Source of the DNA: Thalassomonas viridans
GTDB lineage: Bacteria > Pseudomonadota > Gammaproteobacteria > Enterobacterales > Alteromonadaceae
Length of the DNA stretch: 64,000 nt
Direction of reading: 5' to 3'
Assembly: GCF_000948985.2 (NCBI RefSeq)
Contig: NZ_CP059733.1
Coordinates: 5,084,001-5,148,000, forward strand
The translations under genes were made by a program, and so were the position numbers. Below the pieces are notes generated by a model that was given only the letters and a program-made list of their open reading frames with translations, did no database searches and was not told the DNA's origin. Every line of letters starts with the position of its first letter. Within the stretch, counting starts at the first letter, position 1. Positions 43,405 to 52,897 of the stretch are shown here, piece by piece.

Positions 43405-43910
43405 ACAGGTGCGAATTCTTTCATGACTTTCCGGTAAACATCCCGCTTAAATGACACCACCTGGCGCACCGGATACCAGTAACTCACCCACCGCCAGTCG
43501 TCAAACTCGGGATGGGGCGAGTGCAACAGATCAACAGCGGATTCTTCACTGGTTAGCTTAAGTAAAAACCACTTCTGCTTTTGTCCGATACAAACAGGTT
43601 TACTATCATGTCTGATGAAACGTTTCGGTAATTTATATCTCAGCCAATGCTTGGTTGTGGCAACAATTTTCACATGTTCAGGTTTTAAGCCAACTTCTTC
43701 GTGCAATTCACGATAAAGCGTTTGCTCGGCTGTTTCACCTTCATCAACCCCGCCTTGCGGAAATTGCCATGAGTGCTGCCCAAAACGTCTTGCCCAAAAT
43801 ACTTGTCCCCTGTCATTTATTATTACTATGCCGACATTGGCGCGATAGCCATCGGCATCTATCACAGGAACTCCTGACAACTTTTTCTTTAGATGATCTG
43901 ATTCTTCCAT
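43359..43910 (-). CDS. rppH: RNA pyrophosphohydrolase
   Basis: A 183-residue Nudix hydrolase that removes pyrophosphate from the 5' end of mRNA and so starts RNase E-dependent decay. The Nudix box [23 protein letters not shown] is complete (positions of about 50-72), preceded by [16 protein letters not shown]. The C-terminal part has KQKWFLLKL and the basic tail RQERRKRRA. It is divergent from mutH and upstream of ptsP, as in relatives. Its last 45 bases are triplicated downstream. Confidence 0.95.
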   Translation of the reverse strand: MEESDHLKKKLSGVPVIDADGYRANVGIVIINDRGQVFWARRFGQHSWQFPQGGVDEGETAEQTLYRELHEEVGLKPEHVKIVATTKHWLRYKLPKRFIRHDSKPVCIGQKQKWFLLKLTSEESAVDLLHSPHPEFDDWRWVSYWYPVRQVVSFKRDVYRKVMKEFAPVGLPFNRQERRKRRA

Positions 43911-44060
43911 AATCTTGCTTAGCTAGCAAATAAATACTTTTATTATTTCTCTTGCCTGTTAACTCTCTGATGGCAATAATATAAAAAAACCCCGAGAAAA
44001 CTTTTAATTATCAATATTAACATCCCCTCATCGGAAGCAGAATTACTCCGGCGCGCGCAA

Positions 44061-44684
44061 ATGTTAGCAGGTCTTAGTTTAGGCGAAATAGCTTATCAGG
44101 CCAATATTGCCGTGCCAACCAGCCTCAACAAAGAAAAGGGCTGGATCGGCCTGCTGTTGGAACATGTGTTAGGCGCCAGCGCCGGTTCCCGCCCCGAGCC
44201 GGACTTTCCCGGCCTGGGCATCGAGTTAAAATCCCTGCCGATCGACAGGAACGGCAAGCCGCTGGAAACCACTTTTGTTTGTGTCGCCCCGTTAACCGGG
44301 CTGGTGGGGGCAACCTGGGAAAACAGCCATGTCAGGAAAAAAATGACCCGGGTATTATGGGTGCCGGTGATCTCGGAAAGGAGTATCGCCATCGTCGACC
44401 GCATCGTAGGCACTCCCTTTATCTGGTCCCCTTCCCCGGAAGAAGAAGCCTTGCTGGCGATGGACTGGCAGGAGCTGACCGACATGATAGTGCTGGGCCA
44501 GGTAGAGCAGATCAGCGGCAGGCACGGACAAGTGCTGCAACTCAGGCCCAAAGCCGCGAATAGCAAGGCCAGAACCCAGGCGTTTGACAAAAACGGTAAA
44601 CCTTTTAAAACCCTGCCCCGGGGCTTTTACCTGAAAATCGCCTTTACGCAAATGCTGTTGCATAAACATCTGCGTATCGGTTAG
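44061..44684 (+). CDS. mutH: DNA mismatch repair endonuclease MutH
   Basis: 207 residues from the first ATG. The catalytic [11 protein letters not shown] (D-x6-E-x-K), the SASAG-like [25 protein letters not shown] and [15 protein letters not shown] are all as in E. coli MutH, which nicks unmethylated GATC strands when called by MutL. The reading frame stays open upstream without ATG, GTG or TTG, and the codons at 44025-44060 encode [12 protein letters not shown], matching the N-terminal helix of E. coli MutH (TEEQLLAQAQ). Translation therefore probably starts earlier, perhaps at ATT 44007 or 44016, or the start is otherwise unusual. It is divergent from rppH. Confidence 0.92.
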   Translation: MLAGLSLGEIAYQANIAVPTSLNKEKGWIGLLLEHVLGASAGSRPEPDFPGLGIELKSLPIDRNGKPLETTFVCVAPLTGLVGATWENSHVRKKMTRVLWVPVISERSIAIVDRIVGTPFIWSPSPEEEALLAMDWQELTDMIVLGQVEQISGRHGQVLQLRPKAANSKARTQAFDKNGKPFKTLPRGFYLKIAFTQMLLHKHLRIG

Positions 44685-44822
44685 CCGCGATTACAGCCGA
44701 ACTTTTAATGTTAACGGCAAAATGTTGTACACTGAAAAAACAGATAAATATTGGCCGCTATTGAAAAAGGAAGCTCAACCAGCAGATAAAAGTTAAGATG
44801 TTGTAAGAAGTATATTATTGCG

Positions 44823-46268
44823 ATGAGTCTAGTCCATAAGTTTGATCATTTTATTACCGCACTTTTCTTTTTTATCATCATTACGGTAGCCGCCACCTCA
44901 TATTTTACCTTCAAAGAATTCTTCGCCATTCACAATAAACGCCAGCAGGAAGCGGTTATTCCGCTGTTTTCGCTGATCACCAGTGAAGTGATCAGCCCGC
45001 TGTCCATTTCCCAATATATGGCAAAAGATCCCTTTGTTATCGATTACATCGAACAGGAAGAAATCGACACCCAAACCATACTCACTTATTTACGGGCAAT
45101 CGCAACCCAATATCAGATGGTCAGTTTTATCGCCATAGAAAAGCATAACCTGATGATAGACTCCAACAACAAACGCACCGAACTTAGCAGCGATGAAGCC
45201 GAGTGGTATCACAGGCTCAAAGAAATAGACCAGGAGCAGTTTACCGATATCGGCAATGCCGACGATCCCCATTTATATTTCGACGTAAAAATCTTCAATA
45301 ACAAGCAAGAATTTATCGGTTTTATCGGGGTGGCCATCGACCTGAACTACTTCGCCGACAGATTCCGCGAATTCCAGCAAAGATTCGGCTTCGAGCTGTT
45401 TTTTGTCGATGCCGGGAACATTATTACCCTGTCTTCAAACAGCATAATGAAAACCGAAAGCCATCACAGGAAAAACGAACTGGTTAATATCAGCAGCTTT
45501 CCCTGGTACCAAAGCTTTGTCGACGATAGGGAACAGGGCAAAAATCCCCCTGTGGCCGCCACCGACAACAATGAACTCATAGTTTCACAAATGCCGATCA
45601 AGGAGCTTGGCTGGCGCTTGTTTATCGTCGCACCGCCGGCATCGAAACAAGGGGAATACTGGCAGCTCTTTTTCAGCAAATTACTGATCTTTGTGCTGGT
45701 ATCCGGCATCCTCTATTTCGCCTTTGCCTCCACCATAGGCTATTTCAAGTCCAGCCTGGTCAAAAACTCACAAATCGACTTCCTCACCCAGCTGCCGAAC
45801 CGCAGCTATATCCACAGACAATACCAGCAACTTGCCAAAACACATGACAACGCCAGCATCATAATGGCAGACGTTGACCTGTTTAAAGAGGTGAATGATA
45901 AATATGGCCATAACACAGGTGATGAAGTCTTAAAGGTTATCGGGCAGAAACTCACCTCCAGCCTGCGCAAGATAGACTTAAGCGGCCGCTGGGGCGGTGA
46001 AGAGTTTATTGTTATCCTGCCGGAGACAAATGCCGGACAGGCGCAAAAAATCGTCGAACGCATTCGCCTGGATATTGCCGGGCATCAGTTTCCCCTGTCC
46101 GGGGAAAAGAGCGGCTTTTTTACCAGTGTCAGCTTTGGCCTGGTGCATGGCCCGTTGACGAAAAACAATTTGCAGACGCAAATAGATAAAGCCGATAAGG
46201 CCCTGTACCGGGCGAAACTCAACGGCAGAAACCGGGTGCAGGTTTATGCCGAAAACGACAAGGTTTGA
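44823..46268 (+). CDS. Membrane diguanylate cyclase with Cache-type sensor
   Basis: 481 residues. Transmembrane helix 1 (about 12-35) is followed by a periplasmic dCACHE-like domain (about 40-275, with FIGFIGVAIDLNYF and LGWRLFIVAPP), helix 2 (about 285-307) and a GGDEF domain. The active site is GGEEF. The substrate-binding ADVDLFKEVNDKYGHNTGD is complete, and the product-inhibition site RKID lies five residues before GGEEF, so feedback control by c-di-GMP is expected. It is probably catalytic. The partial protein at the start of the window has a similar N terminus. Confidence 0.9.
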   Translation: MSLVHKFDHFITALFFFIIITVAATSYFTFKEFFAIHNKRQQEAVIPLFSLITSEVISPLSISQYMAKDPFVIDYIEQEEIDTQTILTYLRAIATQYQMVSFIAIEKHNLMIDSNNKRTELSSDEAEWYHRLKEIDQEQFTDIGNADDPHLYFDVKIFNNKQEFIGFIGVAIDLNYFADRFREFQQRFGFELFFVDAGNIITLSSNSIMKTESHHRKNELVNISSFPWYQSFVDDREQGKNPPVAATDNNELIVSQMPIKELGWRLFIVAPPASKQGEYWQLFFSKLLIFVLVSGILYFAFASTIGYFKSSLVKNSQIDFLTQLPNRSYIHRQYQQLAKTHDNASIIMADVDLFKEVNDKYGHNTGDEVLKVIGQKLTSSLRKIDLSGRWGGEEFIVILPETNAGQAQKIVERIRLDIAGHQFPLSGEKSGFFTSVSFGLVHGPLTKNNLQTQIDKADKALYRAKLNGRNRVQVYAENDKV

Positions 46269-46274
46269 TAAGGC

Positions 46275-47144
46275 TTAGAGCGCGCTTACCCTGATGGTTT
46301 GCCCCATAGTCACCCAACATCCCGGGGGCAGTTTTTGCCATTGGCTGTTGACGGCTTCAAGACAGACAAACTCATGTTCGCCCCCCCTGTGTATATCCGG
46401 CATTTTTTCGGCTGTGGCGGTGCCGGGGTTCCAGACAACCCATTGGCGGGTATTGTCCGGCACAACCTCTATGATGCGCTGCCATTGGCGGTCAACAAGC
46501 TTCACGGCTTTATCATAATGATAGATGCGGTCCAGCGGCCCCCGGCAATGGGCCAGTGTCTCTTTTTGTCCCTTTTCACCGGTTAACTTGTCATCAAAAC
46601 TGACCTGGTTCAACGCCCGAATATCAACATGTTCCGGGGCACTGACGGCAAAATAGCTATGCAGGGCGCCGCTGTATTCAAGCTCGCTGTCCGTGGCATT
46701 TTTCATATACAGGGTTTGCCTGAATTCTTTACCGAAAACCAGCTCCTGCCTGAGCTCACATGCCGACGGCCATAAAGGGTGAATATCTTCCCCGTGCCAG
46801 CTGAGCACCACAGTGACCGCTTCCTTATCGACATCTATGCTGTCCAGCTGCCATATCTGCTGACGGACAAAACCGTGATTGCCGCCGTCCTTATAACCGC
46901 CAAACCAGGGCCAGCACAAAGGAATGCCGCCGCGGATCGCCTTGCCGGGAGCAAAGCCGCTATCGTCGCTTAACCATAACACCGCCTCATGTCCCTCAGG
47001 TTGCCAGGTTAAGACCTGCCCGCCATACAGGCTGACCCTGGCATGACAAAACTGATGTTTAATCAACAAACCGCGGATCGCCTCACCGAAAGTGGTTTTA
47101 TCAACCTGGCCAAACTGGTTGGCAAACAGGATAGAGCTGGACAT
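46275..47144 (-). CDS. yeaD: D-hexose-6-phosphate mutarotase
   Basis: 289 residues of the aldose-1-epimerase-like YeaD family, which interconverts anomers of glucose-6-phosphate and related sugars. Recognisable parts are ARVSLYGGQVLTWQP, AIRGGIPLCWPWFG, GNHGFVRQQIW, the catalytic-region ALHSYFAV, VVWNPGTA and FVCLEAV. It converges with the cyclase gene, 6 bases away. It is monocistronic with its own promoter region to the right. Confidence 0.92.
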   Translation of the reverse strand: MSSSILFANQFGQVDKTTFGEAIRGLLIKHQFCHARVSLYGGQVLTWQPEGHEAVLWLSDDSGFAPGKAIRGGIPLCWPWFGGYKDGGNHGFVRQQIWQLDSIDVDKEAVTVVLSWHGEDIHPLWPSACELRQELVFGKEFRQTLYMKNATDSELEYSGALHSYFAVSAPEHVDIRALNQVSFDDKLTGEKGQKETLAHCRGPLDRIYHYDKAVKLVDRQWQRIIEVVPDNTRQWVVWNPGTATAEKMPDIHRGGEHEFVCLEAVNSQWQKLPPGCWVTMGQTIRVSAL

Positions 47145-47298
47145 TTTGTACTCCGTATTTCAAATAATGCTATTACAACAAGCAATACAGCAACGATAAA
47201 TCAGGTGTTTTATTAGGGTCTGCCAGGCCCCGGCGATATCACCGGCCCTGAACAAGATTAAATTATATTCATCCTGTGCCATTATGCACTTAAATACT

Positions 47299-47326
47299 AA
47301 AAAAAAGCCACGATTATCCGTGGCTT
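47299..47326 (-). terminator. Intrinsic terminator of the amidohydrolase operon
   Basis: On the minus strand AAGCCACG-GATAAT-CGTGGCTT is followed by eight T. It lies about 280 bases beyond the stop of the leftward amidohydrolase gene, separated from it by the small inverted-repeat element. No other leftward gene could use it. Confidence 0.75.
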
Positions 47327-47332
47327 ATTCTT

Positions 47333-47541
47333 ATACCAAACGAAATAAAGAATCGATCACCTTCGATGGTCTAAACAGTCAACTTCGTCGTTGCGTTCAA
47401 TCCCAATAGCCGGGCTATTGCTCAATCACGCGCCTCGCCTACATGGATGTAGGTGCTTAGTTTTAGTCTGGAACCATAAAGCTGTGAATTTGAATGTTTA
47501 CCCTCATCGAATCTTGGTCAATTCTTTATTACATTTGGTAT
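47333..47541. mobile_element. Small non-coding inverted-repeat element (MITE-like)
   Basis: 209 bases with imperfect terminal repeats of about 38 bases. The left end ATACCAAACGAAATAAAGAA matches the reversed right end ATACCAAATGTAATAAAGAA with 2 differences, and both continue to TTCGATG. Inside are two further perfect stems: CAATAGC-CGG-GCTATTG and CCTACAT-GG-ATGTAGG. It has no coding capacity. The ends and length suggest a miniature transposable or other dispersed element. No clear target duplication was seen. Confidence 0.7.
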
Positions 47542-47602
47542 TATATCCAAGGCAGGGAAATACATTCCCCGCCAGCAGGGCTTATCCGCCTTAACGGCGA
47601 GC

Positions 47603-48901
47603 TTATTTCACATAAGCCTTAGGCAGCTCGCTTTTTGTGAGGTAGCGGTCCCTGAGGGCGTCCTGACGGCTGCTGGTGCCCACTTCCTCACCCGAGATCC
47701 ACATCTTCTCGACCTGGGTGCTGAGCTCAAACGGGTCGCCGCTCCAAAGCACAAGATCTGCCGCCTGCCCGACGGCGATACGTCCGGCGTCAAGACCGAA
47801 GGCATCGGCGGCATTGGCGGTAACGCTGGCCAGCGCCTGTGCTGGCGATAAACCGTTGGCTACGGCATTCCCCGCCTGGTAGCGTAGCTGATAGAGGTTA
47901 TGGGTGTCGCCGCTGGTACTTAAGATCACTTTCACGCCGGCAGCCGCCAAAGCCGCCGGAGTGGCCAGGGAAGCATGCAGGGAGTCAAAACTTTCCGGCA
48001 GGTTACGCAGGGCATTGATAACAACAGGCACTTCGGCCTGTGCCAGCTGCTTGGCTACCAAAGGCGCATCGGCGGCTCCCACCAGCACCAGGTCAAGCTT
48101 AAAGGTCTGCTTTAACTTCACCAGCTGCAACAAGTCGCTGGCACGGTTGGCATAGACAAACAAGGGCTGCTCACCCGCCAATAAGGCATCTAAGATAAGC
48201 TCATCGCGTTTGGGCTCTTTATCGTCGTTTTTCTCTTTTTTCGACTTTTCCGCTTTCTTGGCTTTTTGCTTAGCCACGGCTTTTTGCCTGTCTTCAAGCT
48301 TATGCCACAGGGTTTGTAAATCGAATGCCCTGGAGCCCTTGGCCTTACCCCCTATGGTGACAAAAACCCCGAGGGAACTTTTCACCACAGAGTCGAATTC
48401 ACCGGATAAATCAACGGCAAAAGGCTGTCCCTTAAAGATGCTGTCGCCGCCGCTCGGCGCCACCAGGCTACGGGTAATACCGCCCTTGCGGCTATAGGGG
48501 ATCAAGCTGGATCTGGGATTAAAGGCCAGGCTGGGGTCAAAAGTCATATCGGCTTTTTTCTCGCCGCTGTCACGGCTTTCGCCCACCGCAGAAACTTCCA
48601 CCAGTCCCAGCTGGTTGAAGCTGGCGATAAAGCCCGGGGTCAGGGTTTTGCCGCCGGCATCGATAATCCTGTCCGCCGACAGGTTCTCCGGCAGTGCTTG
48701 CGGGTTAATCGCCAGGATTTTACCGTCTTCGATAATCACAGTGGCATCGGCTAACACCCCCTGCTCAGTCACAGTGTGCAGGTTCGCATGGGTGATAGCC
48801 AGCGGCTTGGCAGATACCGGGGCGATAGCCAGGGTCGCGGCGCCGATACCGGCACTAAGGAATAAGGCCACACGGCTTAATGGTGTTTTAAATAATCTCA
48901 T
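47603..48901 (-). CDS. Amidohydrolase-family protein lacking the metal-binding HxH
   Basis: 432 residues with a signal peptide (LSAGIGAATLAIAPVSA). The imidazolonepropionase-like fold is visible at both ends: LAITHANLHTVTEQGVLADATVIIEDGKI at the start, and AVANGLSPAQALASVTANAAD followed by VGQAADLVLWSGDPFE at the end. After TPGFI, however, the usual D-x-H-x-H is replaced by ASFNQLG. A Lys/Glu-rich insert (KKAEKSKKEKNDDK) interrupts the middle. It is probably not a metal hydrolase on its own and may pair with the complete homologue encoded 11 bases upstream. Confidence 0.82.
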   Translation of the reverse strand: MRLFKTPLSRVALFLSAGIGAATLAIAPVSAKPLAITHANLHTVTEQGVLADATVIIEDGKILAINPQALPENLSADRIIDAGGKTLTPGFIASFNQLGLVEVSAVGESRDSGEKKADMTFDPSLAFNPRSSLIPYSRKGGITRSLVAPSGGDSIFKGQPFAVDLSGEFDSVVKSSLGVFVTIGGKAKGSRAFDLQTLWHKLEDRQKAVAKQKAKKAEKSKKEKNDDKEPKRDELILDALLAGEQPLFVYANRASDLLQLVKLKQTFKLDLVLVGAADAPLVAKQLAQAEVPVVINALRNLPESFDSLHASLATPAALAAAGVKVILSTSGDTHNLYQLRYQAGNAVANGLSPAQALASVTANAADAFGLDAGRIAVGQAADLVLWSGDPFELSTQVEKMWISGEEVGTSSRQDALRDRYLTKSELPKAYVK

Positions 48902-48912
48902 GTTCGCTTTCC

Positions 48913-50295
48913 TTATTTTTGTCCCAGTAAAAAGTCGCTTTTCGCCTGATATTTGTCATCAAAACGATCGTAAACTTTTGCGCCATCAACAAATACTTGC
49001 TCTGCCTGGGCGTAGACACTGAAAGGATTGCGGTTCCACAACACCACATCGGCATTTTTTCCCACTTCCACCGAGCCGGTTTTATCGCTGATCCCCAAAG
49101 ACTTAGCCGGATTCAGGGTGATCCAGCCAACGGCATCCGCTTCGCTCAGGTCAAAGCCGTTTTCTTTGGCCCGGTATAAGATCTTACCGGCTTCCTGGTT
49201 TAATCTCTGGATAGTGCTGTCTGAGTCCGAGTGCACTATGGCACAGGAGTTTTTCGCGGCATCAACGATGGCAACATTTTCCTGGACCATATCATAGGCT
49301 TCCATTTTAAAGCCCCACCAGTCCGGCCACATGGCGGCGCAATTGCCGTTATCTCCCAGCAGATCGGAAATCTTATAGGCTTCAACCGCGTGGTGGAAAG
49401 TCCCGGAGTGATAATTAAATTCCTTACCCAAATCTATCATCATCGCCATTTCTTCGGCTTTATAACAATGGTTATGGATCAGGATCTCGCCGTCCAGCAC
49501 CCCTTTAAGGGTATCCAAAGTCAAATCGCGCTCAGGCGCCTGTGGATTTTTCCCCGCGGCATAATCGCGTTCATATTTCTCCCAGGCACGCTTATATTCG
49601 GTGGCTTTTGCCCAGGCAGAGCGGTATCCCGCCATATTGCCCATACGAGTGGAAGGCAGCTCTTTACGTTCGCCGTAAACCCGTTTCGGGTTTTCACCAC
49701 AGGCCATTTTCAAGCCGTAGGGAGCATCCGGGAATTTCATGCCCTGCATGGTTATGCTGGGCACATTGCGTAAGGTCACCCCCCGGCCGCCAAACAGGTT
49801 CGCCGAGCCCGGTAAAATCTGCAGGGTAGTCACACCGCCGATCCGCGCCGCTTCAAAACCCGGGTCCTGCGGCCAGACGCTGTGCTCGGCCCAGACCTCT
49901 GAAGTATTGGGGGCCGTCATCTCATTGCCGTCCTGGTGCGAACCCACCGAAGGGCTGGGGTAAACGCCAAGATGCGAGTGGACATCGATGATGCCCGGCG
50001 TCAGCCATTTGCCGGCGCCGTCAAGCTCAAGCGCACCGGCTGCGCTGATCCCTTTGCCTAAGCGGGCTATTTTACCGTCCTGGAGTAAAACATCGGTATT
50101 CTCAAGTTTTTCACCCGTGCCGGTTAATACAGTGGCATTTTTGATCAGGGTTGTTTGCTGCGGTAAAGGCTGATAAGAACTCGGATATGGATTTTTATTT
50201 ATGGTGACTTTCATATCCTGCTGCTGTGCATCCAGGCAGGCAGTTAAAGTCACGGACACACCAACCGCCAGCAAAGGCAAGGTTATTTTGCGCAT
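48913..50295 (-). CDS. Periplasmic amidohydrolase lipoprotein (imidazolonepropionase-like)
   Basis: 460 residues with a lipoprotein signal (LLAVGVSVTLTAC). The metal site is complete: IIDVHSHLG, the later IHNHCYKAEE and YHSGTFHHAVEAY, and the Asp in IVHSDSDS. The C-terminal WITLNPAKSLGI and GKNADVVLWNRNPFS are typical of the family. The substrate is unknown; periplasmic relatives include dipeptidase-like and cyclic-imide hydrolases. It is translated just before the metal-less homologue, with an 11-base gap, forming a two-gene operon. Confidence 0.87.
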   Translation of the reverse strand: MRKITLPLLAVGVSVTLTACLDAQQQDMKVTINKNPYPSSYQPLPQQTTLIKNATVLTGTGEKLENTDVLLQDGKIARLGKGISAAGALELDGAGKWLTPGIIDVHSHLGVYPSPSVGSHQDGNEMTAPNTSEVWAEHSVWPQDPGFEAARIGGVTTLQILPGSANLFGGRGVTLRNVPSITMQGMKFPDAPYGLKMACGENPKRVYGERKELPSTRMGNMAGYRSAWAKATEYKRAWEKYERDYAAGKNPQAPERDLTLDTLKGVLDGEILIHNHCYKAEEMAMMIDLGKEFNYHSGTFHHAVEAYKISDLLGDNGNCAAMWPDWWGFKMEAYDMVQENVAIVDAAKNSCAIVHSDSDSTIQRLNQEAGKILYRAKENGFDLSEADAVGWITLNPAKSLGISDKTGSVEVGKNADVVLWNRNPFSVYAQAEQVFVDGAKVYDRFDDKYQAKSDFLLGQK

Positions 50296-50465
50296 GTTAA
50301 TTCCCGTTTTAGTATTTTATTTTAGGTAAAAAGCCGCCGGACAAAGCGGCGCTGCTGATACCATATTATGAATAGGCATCAACAACAAGCCCGGAGGTTA
50401 AATCTTAACCATCAATGCGTTAAGCACACAAATAAATGCGATTAACCACAGGCAAAGGAGTAATA

Positions 50466-51122
50466 TCAGCGCTTAAACCAGCGGCGAAACTTATCGCGGC
50501 GCAGGGACAACAGGACCAGGATAAGCACCAGGTATATGCCGGGTTCAATAATCTCGGACTTTACCGACCAGTAAAAATGTATGCCCGCCAGGGGCACGGC
50601 CAGGTAGGTTAAGTTATGCAGTTTTTGCCAGCTTTTGCCCATACGGCGTTTCACCTTGTCAAAAGACGTCAGCGCCAGCGACAGCAAAATAATAAAGGCC
50701 GCCATGCCTACGGTAATATAGGGGCGCTTGAAGATTTCACCGACAAACAGGGCGATATCAAACTGCACCTCAAAAAACAGGAAATTAAGCAAATGCAGCA
50801 GGGCATAGGCAAAGGCATATAAGCCGAGCAGGCGCCTGGTTTTCATTAAAAAGCTCTGGCGGGTATATTTCGACAGCGGCGAAACCAGCAAGGTAATCAT
50901 CAGCAAATTCAGCGCCCCTATGCCGGTAAAGTGGATCACGGCTTCCACCGGATCCGCAGACAATCGATCCGTCAGCGCCAGGTAATAAAGGTTTACCAGC
51001 GGCAGCAGCGCCCCCAGGTGAATCAAGACCTTAAGCCAGAACACTTTCGTTGTCAGCACCTTATTCAGCCTTATCTTAAACGGGGCATCGAATGCCGTAC
51101 CTGCTTTTGCCTTGCTCGCCAT
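50466..51122 (-). CDS. msrQ: Heme-binding membrane subunit MsrQ
   Basis: 218 residues with about six helices of the ferric-reductase-like fold (LGALLPLVNLYYLAL, LLGLYAFAYALLHLL, LTYLAVPLAGIHFYW), including the His residues that hold heme b. MsrQ passes electrons from the quinone pool to the periplasmic methionine sulfoxide reductase MsrP. Its ATG overlaps the msrP stop by one base (TAATG), as expected for the pair. Confidence 0.93.
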   Translation of the reverse strand: MASKAKAGTAFDAPFKIRLNKVLTTKVFWLKVLIHLGALLPLVNLYYLALTDRLSADPVEAVIHFTGIGALNLLMITLLVSPLSKYTRQSFLMKTRRLLGLYAFAYALLHLLNFLFFEVQFDIALFVGEIFKRPYITVGMAAFIILLSLALTSFDKVKRRMGKSWQKLHNLTYLAVPLAGIHFYWSVKSEIIEPGIYLVLILVLLSLRRDKFRRWFKR

Positions 51123-52147
51123 TAATAATACTTCCTCAGGTCCATGCCCTTATACATGTCTGCCACTTCCTCGCCGTAACCGTTAAACGGCAGGGTCGGG
51201 ATACGGTTTCTCGCCAGCAGGCCTCCCGTGGTAATGCGCCTTTCGCTGGCCTGGCTCCACCTGGGGTGGGCAACCTCGGGATTGACGTTGGCGTAGAAGC
51301 CGTATTCATGCGGCGCCAGCATGTTCCAGGTGGTCGGCGGCTCTTTCTCTACCAGCTTGATGCCGACAATAGATTTAATGCTCTTAAAGCCGTACTTCCA
51401 GGGCACAACCAGACGTATCGGCGCACCGTTTTGCGGCGGCAGGGTTTTACCGTAAAGCCCCACCGCCATCAGGGTCAGGGGGTGCATGGCCTCGTCGATA
51501 CGCAAACCTTCGACATAAGGGTAATCTATACCGCCCCCCAGGCGCCGGCTGCGTTGTCCCGGCATCTGCTCGGGATCATGCAGGGTCTGAAAGGCAACAT
51601 ATTTGGCCCTGGAATTAGGCTGCGCCTTTTTCAGCAATTTAGCCAGGGGAAAGCCCACCCAGGGGATCACCATGGACCAGGCCTCGACACAGCGCAACCT
51701 GTAGATGCGCTCTTCCAGATCTATACCGGCAAACAACTGGTCGTAATCCAGGGTGATCTCTTTATCCACTTCTCCCGAGATCCTGAGCTGCCAGGGATTC
51801 ACCTTAAATCCCTGGGCAAGCTCTGCCGGCTGGTGTTTTTGCGCGCCAAATTCATAAAAATTATTATGGCTGATCACCTTGGCCTCGGGCGTCAGGGTTT
51901 CATCATAATCTTCAGCCCCCGCCTCAATGCTATAGGTTAAATCCTTGCGGGTAAAAACGGGCTTTTCCTTCTCCTTGAAGAAATCAAATACGCTGCCGTG
52001 TGCCGCCGACGACATGGCCGAAGAAAGCAGGGTCCCGGCGCCGATATAGCCCATGCCCTTAAGCAATTGCCTTCTTTGCAGGTAAACACTTTCTTCTGTC
52101 ACCTGATTTTCTGATAGCTCTGATTTTTTCGGTGTCCTGATCAACAT
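51122..52147 (-). CDS. msrP: Periplasmic methionine-sulfoxide reductase catalytic subunit MsrP
   Basis: 341 residues from the ATG at 52147 (GGGAAGAG upstream; the longer frame to 52312 is not supported). The twin-arginine signal is [20 protein letters not shown]. The molybdopterin site is around [19 protein letters not shown], with the metal-binding Cys. The late segment [17 protein letters not shown] is diagnostic. It repairs oxidised methionine in envelope proteins with electrons from MsrQ. It is exported folded by Tat. Confidence 0.94.
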   Translation of the reverse strand: MLIRTPKKSELSENQVTEESVYLQRRQLLKGMGYIGAGTLLSSAMSSAAHGSVFDFFKEKEKPVFTRKDLTYSIEAGAEDYDETLTPEAKVISHNNFYEFGAQKHQPAELAQGFKVNPWQLRISGEVDKEITLDYDQLFAGIDLEERIYRLRCVEAWSMVIPWVGFPLAKLLKKAQPNSRAKYVAFQTLHDPEQMPGQRSRRLGGGIDYPYVEGLRIDEAMHPLTLMAVGLYGKTLPPQNGAPIRLVVPWKYGFKSIKSIVGIKLVEKEPPTTWNMLAPHEYGFYANVNPEVAHPRWSQASERRITTGGLLARNRIPTLPFNGYGEEVADMYKGMDLRKYY

Positions 52148-52412
52148 ATACTCTTCCCGGCTAAAATGATTACCTTCTACTAATGCTATAGATAGCCCTG
52201 AGCTTGATAATATTTCATCTGTGATACTTTTGTTAACTTTAGCCGCCGTTAACCATGAATTAGCGTCAATGCCCGGCGAAAAAACAGACCCGGCTGACAA
52301 AAACAGCAGCAAATCAACAGAAATTTAAAGAAAAGGAAAGTTTAACGGCTTTAACGGCAAAGGAAGGGAAAGCTAACCTGCGCCCTGGGCGCAAGTCAGC
52401 TTTAAGAAATCA

Positions 52413-52775
52413 TTAACTGGCGATTTTTTCCAGGTAAGTGACAATTTCGCAGGATTCATACAACCAGTGCACCGACTTGTCCTGATTGACAATGCGCAGG
52501 CAAGGCACGGTACGCTTGCCGCCTTCGCTGATCAGTTCCTGTTTGTATTTTTCATCCTTATTGATATTACGCAGCTCAACCGGCAGGCCGTTGCGTTTCA
52601 TGGCGCGTCGGACCTTGACGCAAAACGGACAGGCCGGCAGCTGATACAAGCTCAGGTTGGCAATGCGCTGATTGATTTCCTGCTGCTCGGCGGCGGCTCT
52701 TTTCGGGCTGCGCGGGGTAAAAATAAAATCAAAAAACAGGATAATCCGGCCCAGGATCCAACGAATAATAAACAT
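52413..52775 (-). CDS. Membrane-anchored glutaredoxin-like protein
   Basis: 120 residues from the ATG at 52775. An N-terminal helix (MFIIRWILGRIILFFDFIF) is followed by a basic linker and a glutaredoxin/GST-N domain with the redox motif LPACPFCVKVRRAM, the cis-Pro in KRTVPCLRI and the C-terminal YESCEIVTYLEKIA. By charge the thiol domain should be cytosolic. Its family reduces disulfides or glutathione adducts. It lies downstream of the CPYC oxidoreductase gene on the same strand, after a 123-base gap. Confidence 0.85.
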   Translation of the reverse strand: MFIIRWILGRIILFFDFIFTPRSPKRAAAEQQEINQRIANLSLYQLPACPFCVKVRRAMKRNGLPVELRNINKDEKYKQELISEGGKRTVPCLRIVNQDKSVHWLYESCEIVTYLEKIAS

Positions 52776-52897
52776 AGCACTCACTTTTAACGACTTAAAA
52801 ACGGCGGCGAGTTTAGCATAATTTTTTTAACACAGGCAAAAAACGTTTAAATCTTGACCCGATCTGCCAACCCTGGTTAACGACATAGCTACCGGCT

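Noticed and set aside
47333..47541. Small inverted-repeat element as an integron attC site
   Set aside because: The ends do not carry the RYYYAAC/GTTRRRY core sites, and no integron integrase or cassette is present.
51092..51940. Plus-strand 282-codon frame across msrP
   Set aside because: Antisense to msrP, which is certain from its Tat signal and molybdopterin motifs. No ribosome site.
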